Part shown: piece by piece, positions 39,101-41,510 of the stretch
Numbering within the stretch: position 1 is the stretch's first letter
How the letters are laid out: every line of letters starts with the position of its first letter
Source of the DNA: Durusdinium trenchii
Taxonomy: Eukaryota > Sar > Dinophyceae > Suessiales > Symbiodiniaceae
Direction: 5' to 3'
NCBI GenBank assembly: GCA_963970005.1
Contig: CAXAMN010022917.1
Coordinates: 211,087-275,086, forward strand
Length of the DNA: 64,000 nucleotides
Made by a program: the position numbers and the translations under genes
The notes under the pieces: generated by a model
The model's input: the letters and a program-made list of their open reading frames with translations, nothing else
What the model was told of the DNA's origin: nothing
The model's database searches: none

Positions 39101-39966
39101 CCCCACAAAGAGATGTAGGCATCATGCGCGGCATCACGATGCATCAACGACTCAAGACTCAACATCTCAACCTTACTTGCCTGTCCTTAGCCTGCGGTTT
39201 TGCGATTGAATCTGGCTGCTCCCTTATGCAGCAGTGAATCACAGTAAATCCCGATTCCCTTAACCCAAACGGATCCGACTGGAGCATTGTTATTGCCTGA
39301 GCAGCTGGATTCCCACAGTTCGAAGCCCACGTGGCGCAACGCTGGCCAGGTGCACTCCTCCACGGGCACCACCTCCGACCAAGGCCGATGGGGTCAGAAG
39401 CGGCTCAACGAGGAATTGAGATGGGGCAAGCAGGCCCAGAAACGCAGCAAACAACGGCGCATCGGGCGGAGGACTCGAGATGAAGACGTGGTGAACCGTC
39501 AAGCGCTTGGAAGGTTCATCCCCCATGATATTCCGATGGAGGGGAGAGCTGTCCCGATGATTTAGAGAATCCCACGGAAGTGATGATTGGAGCTCTTTCG
39601 ACGATTTTGCACGCACGTCAATCCCTCCCATTCTCTGAGCGAATTTCATGAGATGAAGGTTCCTCCAAAGCGACCAATGGTGCTCCACCAAGGCTCCCAA
39701 TCCGGGCTGAAGAAACCAAATGCTACTTTGAACAACAAAACTTTTAGCAAACACCTGGGTGAACATGTCCAAGATTAGGTTTAACATCCCCGAGAACTCC
39801 TTTTCCCAGCCGTTTGCCCTCAGCCCTGTTTCGGTTTTGCTCACCGAGAAACACCATCGCAGCCAGACAAATAGTGAAGATTGGCCATTGTGCTAGGAGA
39901 GGGGTACTGCACCACGTTGTAGCCCAGAATCTCCGAGGCCAAAATGGCATACATCTCAGAGATGGC
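102..39966 (-). CDS. Giant intron-rich receptor-like membrane protein gene (at least 19 exons)
   Basis: Collinear minus-strand exons read as one protein. The N-terminal part resembles a solute-binding protein ([25 protein letters not shown] motifs). Two Cys-rich ephrin-receptor-like repeats follow, then a CxxC juxtamembrane module and several hydrophobic exons with HPNG, RFRP and KPW motifs. I recall this order from large surface proteins predicted in dinoflagellates; the ligand and function are unknown. Exon coordinates are listed separately. Exons are 65-190 bp and introns reach about 16 kb because mobile elements sit in them. Seen directly: open frames flanked by plausible splice sites. 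Inferred: that all exons belong to one transcript. Some exons are surely missing, such as the signal peptide and parts between 27.3 and 10.7 kb. Some neighbouring splice phases do not match as drawn, so a decayed copy is possible. Confidence 0.6.
188..1028. other. Intron, no recognised gene
   Basis: Lies between two membrane exons of the giant gene. Open frames on both strands at 409-937 overlap each other and share no recognisable motif. No repeat structure stands out. Confidence 0.4.
1029..1114 (-). CDS. Exon: membrane helix [20 protein letters not shown]
   Basis: The frame encodes [20 protein letters not shown] and TLVFEKEAG. An N-x-L/V-D box opening a hydrophobic helix follows the PWR helix in the family. 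It probably starts after CCTGAG and ends at a GC donor. Highly hydrophobic over about 20 residues. Confidence 0.5.
1771..1802. repeat. Small hairpin with duplicated CCCAAGTAAAGG
   Basis: GATCACTCA at 1771-1779 is inverted exactly as TGAGTGATC at 1794-1802. The 12-mer CCCAAGTAAAGG occurs before and inside the loop. Intronic, no known function. Confidence 0.6.
1916..1981 (-). CDS. Exon: membrane helix ending in FFKPWRF
   Basis: After AAGCCAG the frame encodes [21 protein letters not shown] helix ending in (Q/K)PWR is the recalled segment following the RFRP region. A second hydrophobic frame just upstream ([12 protein letters not shown], about 1985-2025) is out of phase with it and may be the preceding helix, separated by a small frame problem. 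A GC donor (CTTG|GCAGTT) is the simplest end. Confidence 0.5.
2288..2486. repeat. Direct repeat pair enclosing an ACTAGT-rich array
   Basis: A unit of about 45 bp (ACATACAGGGGGCC..CGCCCCTGAAT.GTTGGTA..AGGAGTCC) occurs at 2288-2334 and 2444-2486. Each unit contains a CAGGGG/CCCCTG hairpin. Between them lies a CTAGTAG-type array (2334-2440). The layout looks like an insertion or amplification bounded by duplicated flanks. Confidence 0.7.
3071..3146 (-). CDS. Exon: membrane helix [16 protein letters not shown]
   Basis: A 76-bp frame lies between a GTGCAG acceptor and a CAG|GTCATT donor. It encodes [20 protein letters not shown] and MAQWQ. Hydrophobic and in the right place between RFRP and KPW exons. 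It has no distinctive motif, so this is a positional assignment. Confidence 0.4.
3376..3467 (-). CDS. Exon: membrane region, [20 protein letters not shown]
   Basis: It encodes [20 protein letters not shown] followed by IR. The RFRP box between two helices is expected soon after the HPNG exon. Likely acceptor is GGTGAG and likely donor GC (CGAT|GCTCGG). All three plus-strand frames here are also partly open, a GC-rich artefact. Confidence 0.55.
4853..4973 (-). CDS. Exon: TM helix plus HPNG motif
   Basis: Following a TTTGCAG acceptor the exon encodes a helix [20 protein letters not shown] and then [13 protein letters not shown]. The pairing PxQCxxHPNGxxSLxxYxxVxC after a membrane helix is the strongest family signature in the membrane part. 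The frame closes with TGA just after NVF, so the true donor is close by, possibly of the GA type (TCT|GACC). The larger open frame on this strand here is a shadow. Confidence 0.65.
4974..7592. other. Intron of the giant gene, no recognised exon
   Basis: I see no exon with family motifs here, although one or two membrane exons should lie in it. Contents are weak open frames on both strands, a short inverted-repeat element copy at 6087-6171, ACTAGT units at 6172-6200 and a run of nine G near 7027. Confidence 0.35.
6087..6171. repeat. Degenerate copy of the TCAGAGTAGATGGCAC short element
   Basis: Starts GTTTCAGAGTAGATGGCAC and shares the inner block GGTGGTTTATATGGACC with the copy at 46629-46723. 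The right terminal inverted repeat is lost or scrambled. An ACTAGT unit directly abuts it. Confidence 0.6.
7593..7664 (-). CDS. Exon: membrane region, [13 protein letters not shown]
   Basis: After GCGAG the frame encodes [20 protein letters not shown] and EMLS, and then a probable GC donor. LxFxxxxSFDxExL is the recalled continuation of the previous exon, and the phase is compatible. The alternative frame on this strand is interrupted, so I favour this reading. Confidence 0.5.
7886..7957 (-). CDS. Exon: membrane region, [18 protein letters not shown]
   Basis: A 72-bp exon (24 codons, phase 0) lies between CGGCAG and a GTGACG donor. It encodes [20 protein letters not shown] and then RFEI. The string KxxxxIxQMLxVxRxFxI is a conserved helix start in the family. 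It joins in phase to the next exon (DWREPF...), reproducing the expected RxFxxxWPxxF arrangement. Confidence 0.6.
8804..9101. mobile_element. 298-bp palindromic MITE-like element with 89-bp TIRs
   Basis: The left arm 8804-8892 (CCTGGTACCCCTGAAGAG...CACTCCGGAGTG) is inverted at 9013-9101 with only a few mismatches. The 120-bp centre repeats GTTCGCTTTGCGTTC-like units and has no coding capacity. G-rich flanks (GGG on both sides) could be a 3-bp target duplication but are too simple to prove it. It sits in an intron of the giant gene between membrane exons. This is the typical form of a non-autonomous DNA transposon. The autonomous partner is unknown. Confidence 0.85.
9656..9850. repeat. Imperfect duplicated AACGATATGTCTGTTG block
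   Basis: AACGATATGTCTGTTG occurs near 9658 and again near 9827, both followed by TGATT- and CTGACC-like words. Several CTGACCTTAT and AAGTGACC units lie between. Low-complexity intronic repeat. Confidence 0.5.
9910..10009 (-). CDS. Exon: juxtamembrane CEACG module and first TM segment
   Basis: After a TCACAG acceptor the exon encodes [20 protein letters not shown] and then a hydrophobic stretch [14 protein letters not shown]. CxxCG-GDY immediately before a membrane helix is the expected end of the Cys-rich stalk. The frame closes soon after CCTTAG|GATGAAGG, which I read as a second GA-type donor. It marks the switch from extracellular stalk to membrane region. Confidence 0.6.
10203..10291. 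repeat. 32-bp-arm inverted repeat (hairpin)
   Basis: TATACCTGGACCCTCCAAGG.. at 10203-10234 is inverted at 10260-10291 with few mismatches around a 25-nt loop. The word GGACCCTCCA recurs at the edge of other short elements in the window (46.73 kb, and inverted at 43.77 and 62.52 kb), so this may be a fold-back member of that family. Confidence 0.7.
10635..10699 (-). CDS. Exon: Cys-rich [12 protein letters not shown] segment
   Basis: The frame encodes [20 protein letters not shown] and ends in CK. It is bounded by a CGCCAG acceptor and, most simply, an AAG|GACGGG donor (GA type). The motif PGGxPGTCxxGRxxxxxxCxxC precedes the first membrane segment in the family. Joining it in phase 0 to the next exon gives C-x-x-C-K then EGFREG with no frame break, which supports the unusual donor. 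Confidence 0.6.
11224..11333. repeat. ATGG tetranucleotide microsatellite spanning an assembly gap
   Basis: Perfect ATGG units occupy 11224-11270 and 11281-11333, with ten N between them (11271-11280). The flanks read into each other in the same motif, so the gap is an unresolved microsatellite and its true length is unknown. Confidence 0.95.
11334..13700. other. Intron stretch without recognised exons
   Basis: Lies between the Cys-rich exon at 10.7 kb and the downstream end of the inserted gene block. Contains several overlapping open frames without family motifs and the hairpin at 12840-12944. A hydrophobic frame [14 protein letters not shown] (about 11640-11698, minus) follows a good acceptor but does not fit the exon order. 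Confidence 0.35.
12840..12944. repeat. 44-bp-arm inverted repeat (hairpin)
   Basis: ACACGACCTGTCTGGGACTG.. at 12840-12883 is inverted at 12901-12944 with very few mismatches, loop 17 nt. The transcript would form a long stem. It could be a fold-back element or a small-RNA-like hairpin. Nothing else supports an RNA gene. Confidence 0.75.
14648..14977 (-). CDS. Gene C exon: [12 protein letters not shown] core
   Basis: The best preserved exon of gene C: 330 bp, 110 codons, phase 0, between a TGACCCAG acceptor and an ATG|GTAACG donor. It encodes [16 protein letters not shown] near its start, [19 protein letters not shown] in the middle and [13 protein letters not shown] at the end. It contains the D-[IL]LH-x4-G box conserved in the family. 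No stop or frameshift in it. Confidence 0.65.
15056..15202 (-). CDS. Gene C exon: GDWPWLRK box with CxxC pair
   Basis: It lies between TTGGTAG and GAT|GTGCCC. It encodes [20 protein letters not shown], a GF pair and [12 protein letters not shown]-x-P box followed by a CxxC pair is shared by several eukaryotic cut-and-paste transposase families around their catalytic core. Intact and in frame. Confidence 0.6.
16765..21163 (-). CDS. Gene B: C5-methyltransferase-like protein with long charged C-terminal tail
   Basis: About 18 exons: 21112-21163, 20958-21077, 20705-20882, 20526-20641, 20233-20401, 20094-20165, 19779-20040, 19602-19677, 19288-19397, 19179-19257, 18618-19110, 18429-18505, 18044-18385, 17724-17878, 17541-17656, about 17400-17458, 17176-17346 and 16765-17127. 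The first seven form a methyltransferase-like domain. The rest encode Pro/Ala-rich, charged and Lys-rich segments, including [18 protein letters not shown] and a final [12 protein letters not shown] before TAG. Donors include GTAAGTC (after 20233) and several GC sites. I recall this domain order from abundant dinoflagellate repeat-family proteins. The start codon is not resolved (an in-frame ATG lies just upstream of FLDLFAG). A 7-A run at 16853-16859 breaks the last exon. Confidence 0.6.
18044..18385 (-). CDS. Gene B exon: charged helical segment (RGANRQ...[14 protein letters not shown])
   Basis: The frame runs unbroken from GGTTTAG|CATTC through [54 protein letters not shown] and [18 protein letters not shown] to a CCG|GTGGGT donor. 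Related dinoflagellate proteins have a GRWxTxxxL...I segment at this place. Rich in Lys, Arg and Glu and probably helical. No catalytic motif is visible. Confidence 0.55.
18618..19110 (-). CDS. Gene B exon: Ala/Pro-rich linker
   Basis: The longest exon of gene B (493 bp) runs from a TTGGTAG acceptor to a CAAG|GTATGAC donor. It encodes [19 protein letters not shown], Pro-rich stretches ([19 protein letters not shown]) and a Ser-rich end. Composition predicts disorder. In the family it links the methyltransferase-like part to charged helical segments. Confidence 0.55.
19779..21163 (-). CDS. Gene B methyltransferase-like domain (seven exons)
   Basis: Visible motifs in order: [12 protein letters not shown] (21.13 kb; compare motif I DLFAGxGG of C5 DNA methyltransferases), MDFLTPPGF (20.97 kb), [20 protein letters not shown] (20.8 kb; compare motif IV with its catalytic Cys) and [12 protein letters not shown] (20.58 kb; compare the ENV/Glu motif VI). 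[19 protein letters not shown] (20.35 kb), [11 protein letters not shown] (20.14 kb) and [20 protein letters not shown] (20.0 kb) follow as in the family. The Cys and Glu needed for catalysis are present, but PC is replaced by DC and no recognition domain is recognisable. Activity is untested inference. It could be a decayed enzyme fold used for another purpose. Confidence 0.6.
21898..23314 (-). CDS. Gene A terminal exon: Lys/Glu-rich low-complexity domain
   Basis: After a CCCCAG acceptor the frame gives acidic, Glu-rich repeats, then (in the next frame) [10 protein letters not shown], runs of acidic [16 protein letters not shown] type, and long KKxEK stretches. Two overlapping frames meet at 22914-22920. 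Deleting one A from the 7-A run would join them into a single open frame of about 470 codons. Codon bias for AAG and GAG is strong on the minus strand; the long plus-strand frames rich in Ser, Phe and Leu are shadows. It could be a disordered DNA- or RNA-binding region. Confidence 0.6.
21898..25330 (-). CDS. Gene A: coiled-coil, acidic and Lys/Glu-rich protein
   Basis: Eight exons can be drawn: 25209-25330 ([20 protein letters not shown]), about 24812-25035, 24487-24650, 24367-24422, 24145-24285, 23655-24046, 23417-23579 and 21898-23314. Donors are GT and GC. The first exons are mixed; the sixth has a CRDCG pair then a Met/Glu-rich coiled coil ([20 protein letters not shown]); the last is about 470 codons of Lys, Glu, Ser and Gly. 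It ends with [14 protein letters not shown] and a TAG at 21898. That closing motif recurs in dinoflagellate repeat-family proteins as I recall. No enzyme motif is seen. A nuclear, nucleic-acid-binding role is inference from charge only. A 7-A run at 22914-22920 shifts the frame. Confidence 0.55.
25331..27274. other. Intron between the inserted block and the Cys-rich repeat exons
   Basis: No family exon recognised. Contains a TA-rich low-complexity patch at 26337-26405. A minus-strand frame near 26730-26840 with [10 protein letters not shown] could be a further Cys-rich exon but lacks convincing borders. Confidence 0.35.
26337..26405. repeat. TA-rich microsatellite patches
   Basis: Two (TA)n runs (GTATATATATATATAG and GCTATATATATATATATATG) separated by about 30 bp. 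Similar runs occur at 18574-18591 and 34247-34262. Confidence 0.8.
27275..27383 (-). CDS. Exon: ephrin-receptor-like Cys-rich repeat 2
   Basis: It lies between a CACGAG acceptor and a CTACAG|GTGCCC donor. It encodes [19 protein letters not shown] followed by [12 protein letters not shown]. Spacing again fits a GCC2/GCC3-type repeat (C...G....G...CxxC..GxYxNxxGMxxC). An NRT sequon supports an extracellular location. The next recognisable exon of the gene is 16.6 kb downstream, beyond the inserted 13.7-25.3 kb block. Confidence 0.7.
27951..28076 (-). CDS. Exon: ephrin-receptor-like Cys-rich repeat 1
   Basis: A 126-bp exon (42 codons) lies between a TCCAAG acceptor and a GTCAAAG donor. It encodes [11 protein letters not shown], then [18 protein letters not shown]. 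The spacing CxxCPAGxxS...CxxCxPGxYQxxxGxxxC fits GCC2/GCC3-type (tyrosine-kinase ephrin A/B receptor-like) repeats. Such repeats form stalks between ectodomain and membrane segments. Confidence 0.7.
28337..28500 (-). CDS. Exon: ectodomain end, [17 protein letters not shown]
   Basis: It encodes [20 protein letters not shown] followed by [16 protein letters not shown]. It ends at a GTTGATGCC donor after FVTSR. The pattern CxWLKANxxxWxxWxPDxTxCxxGxGL closes the ligand-binding ectodomain in related dinoflagellate proteins, just before the Cys-rich repeats. Three Cys in regular spacing fit an oxidised extracellular fold. Confidence 0.65.
28605..28715. repeat. Local GTGTCCATAAG / AGTAATACTAGG duplication
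   Basis: AGTGTCCATAAGTGTCCA occurs at about 28611 and again at about 28679. AGAGTAATACTAGGA occurs twice between them, with a related unit after. Tandem and interrupted copies within one intron. Confidence 0.7.
28716..29679. other. Intron, no gene; one 34-bp-period duplication
   Basis: AAATAATTCACATCAGCACTTGCAAG is duplicated at 29106 and 29140. Further repeats: GGAAAACAAAGTTGC.GA.AAAGATT near 29300 and 29431, and a pyrimidine-rich run TTCCTTCCCTCCTTCCTTCC near 29617. No family exon seen. Confidence 0.45.
29700..30040 (-). pseudogene. Retroelement aspartic protease remnant
   Basis: [14 protein letters not shown] carries the D-S-G catalytic triplet of retropepsins. The next part continues in another frame as [17 protein letters not shown] and [10 protein letters not shown], so a frameshift near 29905 separates active site and C-terminal half. 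It ends at TGA near 29696. Integrase and RT do not follow. Confidence 0.65.
30078..30797 (-). pseudogene. gag C-terminal part with CCHC zinc knuckle
   Basis: Open for 239 codons. Gag core helices include [20 protein letters not shown] and [16 protein letters not shown] Lys/Gly-rich linker precedes [14 protein letters not shown], a perfect CX2CX4HX4C knuckle. Nucleic-acid packaging by such knuckles is established for retroelement Gag. The N-part is in another frame. Confidence 0.75.
30897..31346 (-). pseudogene. gag N-terminal part
   Basis: It encodes [20 protein letters not shown] and [20 protein letters not shown], followed by [14 protein letters not shown]. Two in-frame tandem duplications lie at its edges: 21 bp at 31303-31344 and 24 bp at 30898-30945. 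Beyond the second, the frame continues as GFDAWRSL but is hit by TGA and TAG before the next open part. Confidence 0.6.
31849..31991 (-). CDS. Exon: ectodomain, [11 protein letters not shown] motif
   Basis: The frame opens after CTACAG and ends at a canonical GCA|GTAAGT donor. It encodes [20 protein letters not shown] and then MPPWNPSEQ. The YWW-PD-TF / MPPW pairing follows the WWLAPACR segment in the family I recall, so order and content agree. The downstream intron contains the Ty1/copia fragment at 29.7-31.3 kb. The end phase does not join cleanly to the next exon as drawn, so a small exon may be missing. Confidence 0.65.
32383..32573 (-). CDS. Exon: ectodomain core, WWLAPACR motif
   Basis: This is one of the clearest exons. 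After an acceptor at CTGAG|GATAAG it encodes [20 protein letters not shown], then a second half ending in [11 protein letters not shown]. The WW-L-P-ACR box followed by two Cys and an AVV.A.GW stretch is a hallmark of the solute-binding-like ectodomain family in dinoflagellates. The likely 3' donor is GC (AAT|GCGGCT). A conserved tryptophan cage is typical of betaine-type binding proteins. Binding of such a ligand here is speculation. Confidence 0.65.
33514..33647 (-). CDS. Exon: ectodomain, VTGDADG segment
   Basis: The frame is open from a TTCCAG acceptor to a GTGTGTGAC donor. It encodes a segment ending [18 protein letters not shown]. Family members I recall carry a similar TGDxxGV motif immediately before the WWLAPACR exon, and that is the order here. 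An inexact repeat around the donor (ggtctccaa twice) shows local duplication. Confidence 0.5.
33954..34024. repeat. Short inverted-repeat element enclosing a G-quadruplex motif
   Basis: AGGGCTCCAACCACATCC at the left is inverted as GGATATGGTTTGAGCCCT at the right. Between them lies GGGTGGGGTGGGGTGGG (33974-33990), a classical four-tract G4 motif. A related half-copy (AGGGCTCCAACCATATCCTC) occurs at about 57270-57300. Confidence 0.7.
34386..34471 (-). CDS. Exon: ectodomain, [10 protein letters not shown] segment
   Basis: An 86-bp open frame encodes [18 protein letters not shown] and then a Cys near its end. It lies between a GAG acceptor and a GTTCCT donor. The pattern YNxSW..P..YF..xS.V...xL.xC is what I recall following the GIY segment in related ectodomains. 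Two NxS/T sequons are visible, consistent with an extracellular position. Assignment rests on order and motif, not on alignment. Confidence 0.45.
35294..35655. repeat. Minisatellite, about seven degenerate 40-50 bp units
   Basis: Units follow the pattern (A)GATCGCAGTGGGCACT.CCGGACCTCAACAGCAAGCTCC with indels. Open frames exist on both strands through it, as expected of a tandem repeat with unit length near a multiple of three. On the minus strand it reads as repeats of [12 protein letters not shown]. No evidence that it is translated. Confidence 0.75.
36646..37206 (-). pseudogene. gag-like coiled-coil segment of the second copia relic
   Basis: 186 codons open, rich in Glu, Lys, Leu and Asn with heptad-like spacing ([20 protein letters not shown]). 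In the same frame upstream of the first Met runs [17 protein letters not shown], cut off by TAG at about 37240, so the Met is not the original start. No zinc knuckle here. Confidence 0.55.
37323..38011 (-). pseudogene. N-terminal part of the second copia relic (three frames)
   Basis: The frames 37772-38011, 37516-37851 and 37323-37772 overlap and take over from one another as a coiled-coil protein. Switches are near 37790 and 37660. Short indels are the simplest explanation, since no intron borders fit. The first ATG at 38011 lies about 165 nt downstream of the spliced-leader-like word. Confidence 0.5.
38176..38201 (-). other. Possible relic of the dinoflagellate spliced leader
   Basis: On the minus strand the sequence reads CATAGCCATTGACATTTTGGCTCAAG. 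The dinoflagellate leader ends in CCGTAGCCATTTTGGCTCAAG. The last 14 nt (CATTTTGGCTCAAG) match exactly, and the upstream part matches with a 6-nt insertion and one change. It lies upstream of the gag-like frame and in the same orientation. A chance 14-nt match in 64 kb is unlikely but not excluded. Confidence 0.45.
39192..39372 (-). CDS. Exon: ectodomain, HVGFELWES / [11 protein letters not shown] segment
   Basis: The open frame starts after a GGAG acceptor and can end at a CAG|GCTAAG donor of the GC type. It encodes HVGFELWES and, 15 residues on, [12 protein letters not shown]. This spacing and wording match the solute-binding-like ectodomain I recall from large dinoflagellate surface proteins, where the second motif appears as GSxGYxGxxGIY. 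It follows the 39.9 kb exon and precedes the NASWFHP exon at 34.4 kb, as expected. Confidence 0.55.
39855..39966 (-). CDS. Exon: N-terminal solute-binding-like segment
   Basis: The exon follows a good acceptor (pyrimidine-rich tract then CCCCAG) and ends at a GTGTTT donor. It encodes about 37 residues including [17 protein letters not shown] and a closing GCDG. In related dinoflagellate proteins a helix of this kind (xxLGYxxx) followed by a GC motif opens the ligand-binding ectodomain. This is the most upstream exon of the giant gene that I can place. A signal-peptide exon should lie further up, above 40 kb, but was not recognised. Confidence 0.55.
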
Positions 39967-41199
39967 CTGGGGAGGAAAAGGAGAACAATCACTGACACTT
40001 TGAATGACGTGCTCAACACACAACTCTGATCCACCCCCAAGCCAGGAGCAGGTGCTCAACATGCTCAAAAAATATGGAGTTCAGTCGAGCTGCAAGCGGG
40101 AGAATTGGGGTCCACAAGAGAACCCATTTTCTTACAGCTTTTCTTATGGGGCTAGTTACTGCATTGCCTCCTTTCCTAATTAGTAGGAGGGACAGCGAGG
40201 ACAGTGGAGTCAGACTTTGATTCTTGGCACAGAAGCCTTCGTCCCAGCGAAGGTTCTAAACCAACTGAGAAATGTGTAACTGTCTGCTGTCTGTGCTGGA
40301 GAGTGGGTTTGGAGGATGGTTGTCATGTAACTTTGAGGGGGGCTGGTTGTACACATGTGGGGTAGCTGTTAATTCTTTGTTTTATTGGTGTATGTGATTT
40401 TGAGGCAACCTTCCACTCCAAAATGAGGCGCTGAACGTGCAAGTGAAAAGCCCCTGAACATTGATCCACTTCGGCACCACTCAGTGGAATGAGCACCCTG
40501 GGAGTCCAAAGTCTTAACTTCACGTCCCTCGAACAGTGGCACCCAACAAAAACATAATTCATCTATAAATATGTATGATACAGTATGCGTTCCACTTGCA
40601 TTTTTTAAATAGAGATGTCACCACCTCTTCCACCTGGCCACACCCATAAGCCGCACCGTTTGGCGCTTCGCCGGACGGAGCGAAGAACGAACAGTTCGGG
40701 TCCTCAAAGTGTCGGAACCTTGATTCTCCATGTGGCCAATGTGGCAATGCCCTAGCAAGAATTGGCATGGTACATAGGGCTGCCATCAAAACGAACAACA
40801 ACTTCTATCACGCAGGTGGTTTTTTCCCTTCCACTCCGGCACCTCAGCAGAGGCCCAATTTCCTGAGCTGCGAATCTGTACAGAACCAGACTGCAGTCTG
40901 GTGCATCTGGCGCTGTGCCGAATGCCTTCAAATACACACCAAAAGCCTTTAACCTTTAGTGAATGAGCCGCGAATCCAAAATTACAACACAGCACTTGTG
41001 GTGGCATCCTAAGCATCCAAATACTCAATGTATGGCAATCATGGCGACGTGGCATATGTACCTACATTGGTTTCAAGGGCTAATGCGGGAAGATAGTATT
41101 CCATACCTAACGCTTTCAAGGGGCCAATGAACATAAGCATTGTAAGTGGTGTGGGGTTGTGAAAGGATGACGCCTTGGAAGCAGCTGACAGAAGCCTGC
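39967..41199. other. Upstream of the first recognised exon; no gene identified
   Basis: A signal-peptide exon should be near here or higher. A minus-strand frame at 40640-40780 (MAALCTMPILARALPHW...) ends at a plausible CAG|GTGGAAG donor, but its start is too weakly hydrophobic for a firm call. Confidence 0.3.
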
Positions 41200-41510
41200 C
41201 CCCGATTTCAATCCTTTCGATGTAACGACAACGGCTGCCCTGGGTTGTGGAATTTGACCAACCCCAAAACGAATAAACCAAATTCATGTCTTTAACAAAA
41301 CGTTCCAACATGGATTGCAACAACCTTTTAATCATTTTATATAAATCATCTACATTACCCCAAACAAATCAAATGCATTTGTTCTCAGTTTCAATTCCAC
41401 GCAATCCATCTATCACTACGCGACGAATCTGCTTTTCTTTCAACACATCCGCCAACACTTTGTTGGTTGCCTCTTTAGCAAAAAATCGCAGGGAGCCGTT
41501 CCCCTATTTC
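41200..41510 (-). pseudogene. Orphan AT-rich coding-like frame with one internal stop
   Basis: The minus strand encodes FFAKEATNKVLADVLKEKQI, VVIDGLRGIETEN, then a TGA, and in the same frame VDDLYKMIKRLLQSMLERF and SFWGW. It is more AT-rich than its surroundings and reads like real protein in amino-acid use. I do not recognise the family. Confidence 0.3.
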
